Origin: an uncultured Planktomarina sp.
GTDB lineage: Bacteria > Pseudomonadota > Alphaproteobacteria > Rhodobacterales > Rhodobacteraceae
Direction: 5' to 3'
Length of the DNA: 64,000 nucleotides
NCBI GenBank assembly: GCA_943788425.1
Contig: CALSQF010000006.1
Span: 372,001-436,000 of the forward strand
Both the position numbers and the translations under genes were made by a program. The notes beneath the pieces are model-generated. The model saw nothing but the letters and a program-made list of their open reading frames with translations. It ran no database searches and was not told the DNA's origin. Position 1 is the stretch's first letter; every line of letters starts with the position of its first letter. Below, in pieces: positions 9,805 to 18,281 of this stretch.

Positions 9805-10881
9805 ATGCTATATCGTGAATCGGGCGATTTCAGCGAAACCTACAAAGCGGATAGCCAAACTTTCCCCATCAAATTTGATCGTTATCGCTATTATGCGGTT
9901 TTGATCGTGGCATTTTTGGTCATTCCCTTTGTAATTAATGATTACTGGGCCAACGCTGTTTTGGTACCTTTTTTGATCTATGCGATTGCAGCCATCGGTC
10001 TCAATATTCTAACGGGCTACTGCGGCCAGGTGTCTTTGGGCACGGGTGGCTTCATGGCCGTGGGAGCCTATGCTTGCTATAAGCTGATGACAGCTTTCCC
10101 GGATGTTAGCATTGTGGTCCATGTGCTGATTTCTGGTGGAATCACTGCTGCAGTGGTCACGCTTTTTGGCTTGCCCAGCTTGCGCATCAAGGGTTTTTAC
10201 CTCGCGGTGGCAACTTTAGCGGCACAATTCTTTTTGGTTTGGCTGTTCAACCGGGTGGCGTGGTTTTATAACTACTCTGCATCAGGACAGATCAATGCGC
10301 CGGATCGCACGGTTTTTGGATATCTTGTCACAGGCCCCAACACTGAGGCCTGGGCAAAATATCTCATATGTCTGATTTTCGTGACGTTTACAGGAATCGT
10401 TGCGCGAAACATGACACGTGGAGCGCTTGGAAGGAAATGGTCTGCTATCCGCGATATGGATATTGCTGCTGAAATTATCGGTGTTAACCCCTTGAATGCT
10501 AAGCTTTCGGCCTTTGCTATATCTGGCTTCTTTATTGGTATTTCTGGTGCGCTCTTTTTTAGTGTCTATCTTGGTGCGGCAGAGGTTGGTGAAGCTTTTG
10601 GTATCCAAAAATCGTTCTTGGTACTTTTCATGATAATTATTGGTGGTCTTGGCTCCATATTTGGCAGTTTCGCGGGGGCTGCATTTATGGTACTTTTGCC
10701 AGTATTCTTGAAAAATGTTCTGGTGGGTGGACTGGGTTGGGACACGGCACTTGCGGCCCATTTAGAATTTGTCATTGTTGGAGCGTTGATCATTGTGTTT
10801 TTGATTGCTGAGCCACATGGATTGGCGCAGCTTTGGCGCGTGGCAAAAGAGAAATTACGACTTTGGCCTTTCCCGCACTAG
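9805..10881 (+). CDS. LIV-type ABC transporter permease (LivM-like)
   Basis: A 358-residue permease with a cytoplasmic N-terminus of about 28 residues and about nine hydrophobic segments. GLNILTGYCGQVSLGTGGF (about 70-90) is the LivM signature, and GRKWSAIRDMDIAAEIIGV is the coupling loop. It pairs with the LivH-like protein upstream. Its second half (about 10380-10760) is visibly richer in A+T than the first half. The substrate-binding protein gene follows after 64 bp. Confidence 0.92.
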   Translation: MLYRESGDFSETYKADSQTFPIKFDRYRYYAVLIVAFLVIPFVINDYWANAVLVPFLIYAIAAIGLNILTGYCGQVSLGTGGFMAVGAYACYKLMTAFPDVSIVVHVLISGGITAAVVTLFGLPSLRIKGFYLAVATLAAQFFLVWLFNRVAWFYNYSASGQINAPDRTVFGYLVTGPNTEAWAKYLICLIFVTFTGIVARNMTRGALGRKWSAIRDMDIAAEIIGVNPLNAKLSAFAISGFFIGISGALFFSVYLGAAEVGEAFGIQKSFLVLFMIIIGGLGSIFGSFAGAAFMVLLPVFLKNVLVGGLGWDTALAAHLEFVIVGALIIVFLIAEPHGLAQLWRVAKEKLRLWPFPH

Positions 10882-10945
10882 GGACAGGTTAATCAAACGA
10901 CCGGGAAAACCGGCTTTTCGGACAAACCAAGGGAGGAATAATCCG

Positions 10946-12226
10946 ATGAAAAGACTAGCAACAGCAACAGTGGCCGCCGTCATGGCTGCAGCCCCAGTGA
11001 TGGCAGACCTAGTGTTCCCGTCCCTGTCTTATCGCACAGGCGCTTATGCGGCAGGCGGCATTCCGTTTGCCGATGGTTATGCTGATTATATGACGCTTTT
11101 GAATGAGCGGGATGGTGGCATTGGTGGTGTTATGACGCGAATTCTTGAATGCGAAACAGGCTATAACACTGAGAAAGGCGTTGAGTGTTATGAGGCTACT
11201 AAGGGCGAAGGTGCTTTGGTTTACCAACCGCTATCAACTGGAATTACATATCAGTTAATTCCAAAGGCCACAGCAGATGGTATTGCAATTCACTCCATGG
11301 GATATGGTCGAACATCTGCAGCGAACGGTAAAGTTTTTAGTAACGTCTTCAACTACCCAGCAAACTATTGGAATGGTGCTTCCGCGGTTGTGCAGCACAT
11401 TCTAGATGTCAATGGTGGGGATATAAAAGGCAAAAAAATTGCTCTTGTTTATCATAACTCAGCTTATGGCAAGGAGCCAATTCGGACGTTGGAAGAGCTA
11501 TCAAAGAAACATGGATTTGAGTTGAGCCTGCTAGCGGTGGATCACCCTGGCCAAGAACAAAAATCGCAGTGGCTGCAAATCCGCCGCGAGCGCCCAGACT
11601 ATGTGACCATGTGGGGTTGGGGTGTTATGAACCAGGTAGCAATCCAAGAGGCAGTCAATATCCGTTTCCCAATGGAAAACTTCATTGGTGTTTGGTGGTC
11701 AGGTTCTGAAAATGATGTTTTGCCATCTGGTGATGATGCTAATGGTTATAAAGCTGTGACTTTCCACAATGTTGGCAACAACTTTCCAGTCTTTGAAGAT
11801 GTGAAGAAACATGTGGTTGACACTGGTAAAGCTGCTGGTGCTGGAGATCAGATTGGAACAGCAATTTACAACCGCGGTTTCTATGCTGCTATGCTTGCAG
11901 CGGAAGCAGTCCGGAACGCGCAGGCTATTCATGGGGTTGCTGATATTACCCCAGCCATGATGCTCGATGGTATGGAATCTTTGGAAATTACCGAAGCAAG
12001 GATGGCTGAACTAGGCATGCCAAACTTTGGCCCATCTTTCAAAGTGTCATGCGAAAATCACGGTGGTCCGGGCACTGTGGGTGTTGCACAGTGGGATGCA
12101 TCAAGCAAAACATGGTCTCTGATTTCAGACTTTAAGGAAACTGATATGTCTGTGATACAACCATTGATCGAAGCTGACTCCGCAGCATTTGCTGCCGAAA
12201 ACAACATCGCAGAGCGCTGTAATTAA
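10946..12226 (+). CDS. LIV-type ABC transporter substrate-binding protein
   Basis: A 426-residue periplasmic binding protein with a Sec signal peptide (residues 1-21; MKRLATATVAAVMAAAPVMA, then DL). The two-lobed type I fold is indicated by GIPFADGYADYMTLLNERDGGIGG, ECYEATKGEGALVYQPLSTG and GKKIALVYHNSAYGKEP. GGGAGGA (10931-10937) precedes the ATG, so the longer open frame starting at 10805 is not used. There is no lipobox Cys. The ligand is unknown; neighbouring ligases suggest an organic acid rather than an amino acid. A strong hairpin follows the stop codon. Confidence 0.92.
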   Translation: MKRLATATVAAVMAAAPVMADLVFPSLSYRTGAYAAGGIPFADGYADYMTLLNERDGGIGGVMTRILECETGYNTEKGVECYEATKGEGALVYQPLSTGITYQLIPKATADGIAIHSMGYGRTSAANGKVFSNVFNYPANYWNGASAVVQHILDVNGGDIKGKKIALVYHNSAYGKEPIRTLEELSKKHGFELSLLAVDHPGQEQKSQWLQIRRERPDYVTMWGWGVMNQVAIQEAVNIRFPMENFIGVWWSGSENDVLPSGDDANGYKAVTFHNVGNNFPVFEDVKKHVVDTGKAAGAGDQIGTAIYNRGFYAAMLAAEAVRNAQAIHGVADITPAMMLDGMESLEITEARMAELGMPNFGPSFKVSCENHGGPGTVGVAQWDASSKTWSLISDFKETDMSVIQPLIEADSAAFAAENNIAERCN

Positions 12227-12256
12227 GCAGAGCGATTTAACCGAGTTGTAAAATAA

Positions 12257-12280
12257 GCTCTGGCCCCGTTGGGCCAGAGC
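12257..12280 (+). terminator. Intra-operon stem-loop after binding-protein gene
   Basis: GCTCTGGCCC, loop CGTT, GGGCCAGAGC: a perfect 10-bp stem. No T-tract follows, so it is more likely a 3'-end stabiliser or partial attenuator than a full terminator. It would let the binding-protein message exceed that of the downstream ATPase. Confidence 0.7.
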
Positions 12281-12300
12281 ATCCGAATAGGAAGAATGCC

Positions 12301-13125
12301 ATGCTTGATGACAGCTCAACGAACGAAACACTGCTCGAAGTCAATAATATTGAAGTGATTTATAATCACGTGATTTTGGTATTGAAGGGCGTGTCTTTAA
12401 GTGTGCCAAAAGGTGGGATTACCGCGCTTTTGGGCGGCAATGGCGCGGGTAAAACCACGACATTAAAAGCGATTTCTCAATTACTTCACTCCGAACGCGG
12501 GGAAGTTACCAAAGGAACGATTGCCTATCGCGGTCAGTCGGTCTCTGGTCTGAACCCCTCAGATCTGGTGAAGCGCGGCGTGATCCAAGTGATGGAAGGG
12601 CGCCATTGTTTTGAACATTTAACAGTCGAAGAAAACCTGCTGACTGGCAGTTATACCCGCACGGATGGCGCCGCTGCAGTCGCGGCGGATTTGGAAAAAG
12701 TTTACGCCTATTTTCCAAGGCTGGCCGAACGGCGCAAAAGTCAGGCGGGTTATACCTCTGGCGGCGAACAACAGATGTGTGCCATTGGGCGTGCCTTGAT
12801 GTCACGTCCGGAGACGATTTTGCTGGATGAGCCCTCTATGGGTTTGGCGCCGCAATTAGTGGAAGAAATTTTCGGTATCGTGAAAGACCTCAACGAAAAA
12901 GAGGGCGTGTCTTTCCTCTTGGCGGAGCAAAACACGAACGTTGCCCTAAGGTTCGCCCATTATGGCTATATTTTGGAATCTGGTCGTGTGGTGATGGACG
13001 GTCCGGCCGCGGAATTGCGCGAAAATCCGGATGTGAAAGAATTTTATCTCGGCATGTCCGATGAGGGGCGCAAGTCTTTCCGCGACACCCGCAGCTATCG
13101 CCGCCGCAAAAGATGGCTCAGCTGA
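12301..13125 (+). CDS. LIV-type ABC transporter ATP-binding protein (LivF-like)
   Basis: A 274-residue second ATPase of the importer. Walker A GGNGAGKTT is at 45-53, the signature is TSGGEQQMCAIGRALM, and Walker B is ILLDEPSMGLAP, the usual LivF form. The switch His of many ABC proteins is replaced here by LLAEQNTN, normal for LivF. The C-terminus extends about 25 residues beyond typical LivF with a basic tail (RRRKR). It is separated from the binding-protein gene only by the hairpin at 12257-12280. Confidence 0.92.
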   Translation: MLDDSSTNETLLEVNNIEVIYNHVILVLKGVSLSVPKGGITALLGGNGAGKTTTLKAISQLLHSERGEVTKGTIAYRGQSVSGLNPSDLVKRGVIQVMEGRHCFEHLTVEENLLTGSYTRTDGAAAVAADLEKVYAYFPRLAERRKSQAGYTSGGEQQMCAIGRALMSRPETILLDEPSMGLAPQLVEEIFGIVKDLNEKEGVSFLLAEQNTNVALRFAHYGYILESGRVVMDGPAAELRENPDVKEFYLGMSDEGRKSFRDTRSYRRRKRWLS

Positions 13126-13150
13126 CCTGTTCATACATGGGAGCCACACA

Positions 13151-14356
13151 ATGACATTTTATGACGCCTTAGAAACCCGCTCTGCGGATGCCCGCGCAGC
13201 TTCTTTGGCCGAATGTTTGCCGGCGCTTTTGTCTCATGCTCAGAGCCTTGCGGGCTATGGGCATTTTGCACAGTTTGAGCTGGCCAGTATTGCTTCTGCC
13301 AAAGACCTCGCCCGCTTGCCGGTTCTGCGCAAGTCAGAGCTTGGCGCTGCGCAAAAACGCTTGCCACCCTTTGGTGGATTTAGTGGCGGAGAATTTGATT
13401 ATGCCTTCCAATCGCCAGGTCCGCTTTATGAGCCGGGTCGAAATAGTCATGATTGGTGGCGTTTTGCGCGGTTTTTGCATGCCACTGGCTTTGGGCCAGG
13501 CGATATTGTGCAAAATTGCTTTTCCTATCATTTGACGCCGGCCGGCACGATGTTTGAAAACGGCGCGCGGGCCCTGGGCGCAGCCGTTTTGCCTGCCGGG
13601 ACTGGACAAACCGAGCTACAAGCTCAAGCGGCGCATGATGTGGGGGTCACTGGCTATGCGGGCACACCGGATTATTTAAAGGTTATTTTGGAAAAGGCCG
13701 ATGAGATGGGCCTGACCCTCAATATTGGCAAAGCCGCAGTTGGTGGCGGAGCGCTGTTTCCGTCGCTTCGGCAATGGTATGCAGATCGAGGCATCCTCTG
13801 TCGTCAATGCTATGCGACCGCAGATCTGGGCAATATCGCCTATGAAAGCGCGGCAATGGACGGCTTGATCTTGGATGAGGGTGTGGTGGCTGAGATTGTC
13901 ACCCCAGGTACAGGCGATCCTGTGCCCTTTGGCGAGGTGGGCGAGGTGTTGGTCACCACTCTGAACAATGACTACCCGTTGGTACGTTTTGCCACTGGGG
14001 ATCTTTCTGCCTTTATGCCGGGTGAAAGCCCCTGCGGGCGGAGCAACCTGCGGATCAAAGGTTGGATGGGCCGCGCGGATCAAACCACAAAGATCAAGGG
14101 GATGTTTATCCGACCTGAGCAAGTGGCGGCCTTTGTGGCCAAACACCCTGAAGTCACCCGTGCGCGCGTCATCGCCAGCCGTGACGGTGATGCGGATGCT
14201 ATGACCGTGAAAGTTGAAGGTGCTGCCGAGAAATCAGCAGACTATGCAGTTTCCTTGTCTGAGACGTTGAAATTGCGCGGTCAGGTGGAGGTCGTTGCCT
14301 CTGACAGCTTGCCGCGCGATGGCGTCGTGATTGAAGATCAACGCACCTATGAATGA
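13151..14356 (+). CDS. Phenylacetate-CoA ligase family protein (PaaK-like)
   Basis: A 401-residue adenylate-forming protein resembling PaaK-type ligases. Features include a Ser/Gly-rich stretch in the first third (PPFGGFSGGEF), YGxTE-like LCRQCYATADLGNIAYE, and a C-terminal domain with GWMGRADQTTKIKGMFI, typical of PaaK. It is a little shorter than PaaK (about 430). The longer open frame from 13061 is rejected because GGGAG lies 7 bases before ATG 13151. As last gene of the operon it is a second CoA-activating candidate for the same substrate or a breakdown product. The substrate is unknown. Confidence 0.82.
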   Translation: MTFYDALETRSADARAASLAECLPALLSHAQSLAGYGHFAQFELASIASAKDLARLPVLRKSELGAAQKRLPPFGGFSGGEFDYAFQSPGPLYEPGRNSHDWWRFARFLHATGFGPGDIVQNCFSYHLTPAGTMFENGARALGAAVLPAGTGQTELQAQAAHDVGVTGYAGTPDYLKVILEKADEMGLTLNIGKAAVGGGALFPSLRQWYADRGILCRQCYATADLGNIAYESAAMDGLILDEGVVAEIVTPGTGDPVPFGEVGEVLVTTLNNDYPLVRFATGDLSAFMPGESPCGRSNLRIKGWMGRADQTTKIKGMFIRPEQVAAFVAKHPEVTRARVIASRDGDADAMTVKVEGAAEKSADYAVSLSETLKLRGQVEVVASDSLPRDGVVIEDQRTYE

Positions 14357-14373
14357 GCCTGGGATTTAGGTCA

Positions 14374-14408
14374 CAAAAAAAGCCGCCCCCGAAGGGACGG
14401 CATTTTTA
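14374..14408. terminator. Bidirectional Rho-independent terminator
   Basis: GCCGCCCC (14382-14389), loop CGAA, GGGACGGC (14394-14401). A run of A on the left (14375-14381) serves as T-tract for rpmJ on the minus strand, and ATTTTT on the right serves the ABC/ligase operon on the plus strand. Confidence 0.85.
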
Positions 14409-14426
14409 AAAACGCTGAATCAGAGA

Positions 14427-14552
14427 TTATCCCTGACGTGCTTTAAAGCGAGGCTGTGTTTTGTTGATCACATAAACACGGCCCTTACGGCGTACCACAC
14501 GACAATCGCGGTGGCGGCTCTTGAGCGAGCGAAGCGAGTTTTTGACCTTCAT
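14427..14552 (-). CDS. rpmJ: 50S ribosomal protein L36
   Basis: A 41-residue L36 ([20 protein letters not shown] at the start, [15 protein letters not shown] at the end). The zinc ligands of the C+ form (CxxC...C...H) are absent, with only one Cys at position 17, so this is the zinc-independent C- form common in alphaproteobacteria. GGAGAAGG precedes the ATG on the minus strand, so a longer in-frame open frame to 14645 is rejected; it would also run into tRNA-Val. A terminator lies directly downstream. Confidence 0.95.
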   Translation of the reverse strand: MKVKNSLRSLKSRHRDCRVVRRKGRVYVINKTQPRFKARQG

Positions 14553-14600
14553 GGCCTTCTCCTTCAAAACCGGGCCGCGGAGTAGCCCAAGTAAACAAAA

Positions 14601-14675
14601 TGGTGGGCACGACTGGGATCGAACCAGTGACCCCTTCGATGTCAACGAAGTGCTCTACCGCTGAGCTACGCGCCC
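14601..14675 (-). tRNA. tRNA-Val (GAC)
   Basis: On the minus strand the acceptor GGGCGCG pairs with CGTGCCC, the anticodon stem CTTCG/CGAAG encloses loop TTGACAT (anticodon GAC), and the T-arm carries GGTTCGATCC. The CCA end is encoded. All arms are complete. It lies just upstream of rpmJ. Confidence 0.96.
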
Positions 14676-14869
14676 GTTGAACCGATGTTTTCCCCACGCC
14701 CCACAAAAAAGGACGCAAAAAGCGCGTCGGTAGCGGCCGTATATGCAGCAGGTGGCGAGTCTTCAAGCTGAAATCGCAATTGAACCGAGAAATTGCTGGG
14801 ACAATGGCAATTTTAGCGAATTTTATAGGAATTGTTTCCCCAATCTGTGCTCTATGCTAGGGTTCGCGC

Positions 14870-15727
14870 ATGCGACATGCCCCGTTCACCCTTTTTGAGC
14901 CCGTGCAACGTAGCAGCTGCGTTGTCTTTGCTGCGCCGCATTCGGGGCGCCACTATGCGCCAGAGTTTTTGGCGCAGTCCGTTCTTGATTCGCGTGCGAT
15001 TCGCGCCTCAGAAGATGCTTTTGTCGATCACTTGTTTGCACCTGCTGTGCAGTTTGGCGCGCCGCTTTTAGTTGCCAATGCGCCGCGGGCTTTTGTGGAT
15101 CTGAACCGCGGCTGCGACGAGCTGGATCCCGCTGTGATTGAAGGGGTTAAAAGCCCGGGCGTGAATGCGCGGATTGCCTCAGGTCTGGGGGTGGTGCCGC
15201 GGGTCGTGGCGATTGGCATACCGATCTACCACGGCAAGATCAGCCTTGCGGAGGCGCACGATCGCATCAATCGCTTTTGGTGGCCATATCATCATCAGTT
15301 GACCGCGCTTTTGGAGCAAAACCGGGCGCAGTTTGGTCAAGCTATATTGATTGATTGTCATTCCATGCCCCATTCTGCTGTCAGCCGTGGAGCTCTTGAC
15401 GGCACGGCGCCGCAGATCGTTTTGGGTGATCGCTTTGGGGCTGCCGCAGATGAGACGCTGATGGCATGTATTCACGCCGCTTTTGTGGAGGTTGGATTTC
15501 GGGTGGCGCGCAATACACCCTTTGCGGGCGCTTTTATCAGCCGGCGCTATGGCAAGCCGCAGATGGGGCAACATGCGGTGCAGATCGAAATTGATCGCAG
15601 CCTTTATATGGATGAAGCGCGGATCCGGCCGAGTACTGAGTTCGACGCCGTCCGTCGGCGTCTGGCCGGCGTTATTGCGGATATCGCAAAAATGGGGCAA
15701 TCTGGGAAGGAGCTTGCCGCGCAGTGA
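14870..15727 (+). CDS. N-formylglutamate amidohydrolase family protein
   Basis: A 285-residue zinc hydrolase-like protein. AAPHSGRHYAPEF (about 22-34), FVDLNRGCDELDP, IDCHSMPHS and a late VQIEIDRSLYMDE match the N-formylglutamate amidohydrolase (HutG) family, with His, Glu and Asp residues expected to bind metal. HutG releases formate and glutamate in histidine breakdown, but no other hut gene is near and family members have diverse substrates. ATG 14870 has no clear ribosome-binding site. The 194 bp before it (14676-14869) hold nothing recognised. Confidence 0.85.
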   Translation: MRHAPFTLFEPVQRSSCVVFAAPHSGRHYAPEFLAQSVLDSRAIRASEDAFVDHLFAPAVQFGAPLLVANAPRAFVDLNRGCDELDPAVIEGVKSPGVNARIASGLGVVPRVVAIGIPIYHGKISLAEAHDRINRFWWPYHHQLTALLEQNRAQFGQAILIDCHSMPHSAVSRGALDGTAPQIVLGDRFGAAADETLMACIHAAFVEVGFRVARNTPFAGAFISRRYGKPQMGQHAVQIEIDRSLYMDEARIRPSTEFDAVRRRLAGVIADIAKMGQSGKELAAQ

Positions 15728-15731
15728 AGCC

Positions 15732-16988
15732 CTAGCGTAAAGACCGTCCTTTTCTGATGGCATCTGTGCCGAATTTTGCCCGAATAGAATCTGTCGCCCG
15801 TTCTGCTTTAGCGCGGGCGCTCGCATCGGGGTCCAGAAGATCCTCGGTCAAATCGCTTTGCGCCGCGCGCACCAAACCTGACAGGCCCACGCCGATCAAG
15901 CGATAGGGGCCTTGCGGGCCAGATTGGTCAAACAAGTCTCGCGCCGTGCGATAGATCCGATCGGCGATTTGCGTCGCATCCCGTAAGGATACACGGCGTG
16001 ATAGGGCGCTGTGATCTTTGCGCTTGAGTTTCAGCGTCACGACACGCCCCGCCAGATCCCGTGCTTTTGCGCGGTCGCTGACCTTCTCTGCCAGGCGCCA
16101 AATATGCCCATCGAGCACATCTGTGTCTGAGGTATTCTCAAAGAATGTCGTTTCATTTGAGATGCTTTTCACAGGCGCCTGGGCCGAGACGCGCCGTGGG
16201 TCCTCGCCGCGGGCCAGATGCCACAATCGATCACCCATGGATCCGAAACGCGCGATCAGGTCTTGACGTTCCCAACGCAAAAGATCGGCAAATGTGCGGA
16301 TGCCCGCCTTTTCCAATGCGCCCTGAGCCACAGACCCCACGCCCCAAATTAGGCCGATGGGTTTGTCTTTAAGGAACTGATGTGTTTCCGTCTTTCCAAT
16401 GACAGAAAATCCCCTTGGCTTGTCCAGATCGCTGGCGACTTTCGCGAGAAATTTATTATGCGACAGACCGATCGAACCGGTTAGGCCTAAGTCCTCCTTC
16501 ATGCGTTTTATCAAACGCGCCAACATCACTGCGGGCGGCGCTCCATGCAGCGCTGTGGTGCCGGTCATGTCGAGGAAGGCTTCATCCAGTGACAAGGGTT
16601 CGATGGCTGGGGTAAGCTCTTGCATCATTTTTCGGATGGCTGCGCTGGCCTTCACATATTCATCCATACGCGGCCGCACCACCACCGCTTCTGGGCAGAG
16701 TTTTAGGGCCTGAAACATAGGCATGGCAGATTTCACACCCCGCACGCGGGCGACATAGCAAGCGGTGCTCACCACCCCGCGCCGACCGCCACCTATGATT
16801 ACGGGTTTGCTGGCCAGGTCTGGATTGTCGCGTTTTTCCACGGAAGCATAGAAGGCATCACAATCCATATGGGCGATGGAGAGGGAGAACAGCTCTGGGT
16901 GGGAGGTGATGCGTGGCCGCCCGCAGCCCGAACACCGGCGCGGGGCAGAATCAAAGGTGGTCAAACAGTCGCGGCAAAATGCAGGCAT
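15732..16988 (-). CDS. dinB: DNA polymerase IV (Y-family) with N-terminal zinc-ribbon-like extension
   Basis: A 418-residue Y-family translesion polymerase. The palm motifs are HMDCDAFYASVE with Asp42 and SLDEAFLD with Asp135/Glu136, the metal ligands. FLAKVASDLDKP and WGVGSVAQ (helix-hairpin-helix) follow. An extension of about 35 residues before the polymerase core carries C5xxC8 and C19xxC22, a likely zinc ribbon not present in the E. coli protein. No obvious beta-clamp motif was identified at the C-terminus. It is convergent with the amidohydrolase, with only 4 bp between the stops. Confidence 0.93.
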   Translation of the reverse strand: MPAFCRDCLTTFDSAPRRCSGCGRPRITSHPELFSLSIAHMDCDAFYASVEKRDNPDLASKPVIIGGGRRGVVSTACYVARVRGVKSAMPMFQALKLCPEAVVVRPRMDEYVKASAAIRKMMQELTPAIEPLSLDEAFLDMTGTTALHGAPPAVMLARLIKRMKEDLGLTGSIGLSHNKFLAKVASDLDKPRGFSVIGKTETHQFLKDKPIGLIWGVGSVAQGALEKAGIRTFADLLRWERQDLIARFGSMGDRLWHLARGEDPRRVSAQAPVKSISNETTFFENTSDTDVLDGHIWRLAEKVSDRAKARDLAGRVVTLKLKRKDHSALSRRVSLRDATQIADRIYRTARDLFDQSGPQGPYRLIGVGLSGLVRAAQSDLTEDLLDPDASARAKAERATDSIRAKFGTDAIRKGRSLR

Positions 16989-17109
16989 AGGTGTAAACTA
17001 GCGTGGAAGCGCGGCTGCGTCCACGCGCAAGCCCATGTCCCGCCCGCACAGGAGATTTCATTTTTGCAAAAATGCCCTATATAGATGATGCAGAATAAGG
17101 AGAAAATTT

Positions 17110-18000
17110 ATGAATTTTGAAGCGGCTTTAAGTCAGCTCGGGCAAAATAGCTTTTTGATCGCCTTGGCTATTATTATTCTGGTCATCCTGTTCAAAGGTG
17201 TGCGCGTCGTGCCGCAATCTGAGAAGTTTGTGGTGGAGCGTTTCGGCCGTCTCAAATCGGTTTTGGGCCCTGGGCTCAATTTCATTGTGCCGTTCCTCGA
17301 CCGGGTGCGGCATCGGGTTTCGATTCTTGAGCGGCAATTGCCAACCAATAGCCAAGATGCCATCACCAGCGATAACGTATTGGTGAAAGTGGATACATCT
17401 GTTTTTTATCGCATCACTGAGCCGGCCAAAACCGTCTATCGGATCCGCGATGTAGACGCCGCGATCTCAACCACAGTCGCAGGGATTGTGCGAGCGGAGA
17501 TTGGCCAAATGGAGCTTGATGAGGTGCAATCGAACCGCTCTGAATTGATCGTCGCCATCAAGACCGCAATTGAAGTGGCGGTGGATGATTGGGGCGTTGA
17601 GGTGACGCGGGCGGAATTGTTGGATGTAAATTTAGACCGAGCGACACAAGAGGCTATGCTGCAACAGCTCAACGCAGAGCGCGCGCGCCGGGCCCAGGTG
17701 ACTGAAGCGGAAGGGCGCAAGCGCGCGGTTGAGCTCAATGCAGATGCCGAGCTTTATTCAGCCGAGCAAGCGGCCAAAGCGCGTCGTATGCAAGCGGATG
17801 CAGAAGCCTATGCCACCGGCGTTGTTGCCCGCGCGATTGCCAAGAATGGCATCGAAGCGGCGCAATATCAGGTGGCGCTCAAACAGGTTGACGCCTTGAC
17901 CGCCTTAGGTGGCGGCGAGGGCAAGCAAACCATTTTGGTGCCCTCCAATGCGATGGATGCATTTGCGGATGCTTTCAAAATGCTGAAAGGGTCGAAGTGA
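17110..18000 (+). CDS. SPFH/Band 7 membrane protein (QmcA/paraslipin type)
   Basis: A 296-residue stomatin-like protein with one N-terminal membrane segment (about 14-30) followed by the SPFH domain (VVPQSEKFVVERFGRLKSVLGPG) and a C-terminal Ala/Glu-rich coiled coil (about 185-260). Such proteins form large cages on the inner membrane and usually act with an NfeD-like partner, encoded immediately downstream. AAGGAGAAAATTT precedes the ATG, and TATATA at about 17078 may be part of its promoter. The specific process served here is not known. Confidence 0.9.
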   Translation: MNFEAALSQLGQNSFLIALAIIILVILFKGVRVVPQSEKFVVERFGRLKSVLGPGLNFIVPFLDRVRHRVSILERQLPTNSQDAITSDNVLVKVDTSVFYRITEPAKTVYRIRDVDAAISTTVAGIVRAEIGQMELDEVQSNRSELIVAIKTAIEVAVDDWGVEVTRAELLDVNLDRATQEAMLQQLNAERARRAQVTEAEGRKRAVELNADAELYSAEQAAKARRMQADAEAYATGVVARAIAKNGIEAAQYQVALKQVDALTALGGGEGKQTILVPSNAMDAFADAFKMLKGSK

Positions 18001-18281
18001 TGCTTCAGACACTCCATGCCACTTGGTGGGCTTGGGCGATTTTAGCCCTGGCCCTTGCCTTTCTAGAAATCATCGTGCCGGCCTTTGTATTTTTGGGCAT
18101 GACCATTGGTGCCGCCTGCGTCGCGCTGGTGATGTTTTTGGTCGGTGAAGGCGTTGTCGGCGCGCCCGCATCTTTGCTGCTTTTCGCTGTGACCTCGCTT
18201 GTCGCCACTTTGATCCTGCGCAGGGTTTTTTCGCTGCCGAAAGGGCAGGTCAAAACTTTTGACAGAGACATTAACGATTAG
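18000..18281 (+). CDS. NfeD-family membrane protein (short form)
   Basis: A 93-residue protein with three hydrophobic segments (about 10-30, 32-48, 55-72) and a short polar tail, resembling the membrane part of NfeD but too short to hold a full OB-fold domain. The ATG shares one base with the TGA stop of the SPFH gene, indicating translational coupling; a GTG three bases earlier is possible. NfeD proteins are the normal partners of SPFH proteins. Its stop overlaps the convergent pyrF stop by 4 bp. Confidence 0.85.
   Translation: MLQTLHATWWAWAILALALAFLEIIVPAFVFLGMTIGAACVALVMFLVGEGVVGAPASLLLFAVTSLVATLILRRVFSLPKGQVKTFDRDIND

Noticed and set aside
10282..10761. 159-residue open frame opposite the LivM-like gene
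   Set aside because: It is the complement of a well-supported membrane protein; the Lys/Asn/Thr-rich translation has no recognisable features.
18278..18281. Overlap of NfeD and pyrF as a sign of misannotation
   Set aside because: The 4-bp overlap only joins two stop codons of convergent genes and both proteins are complete.
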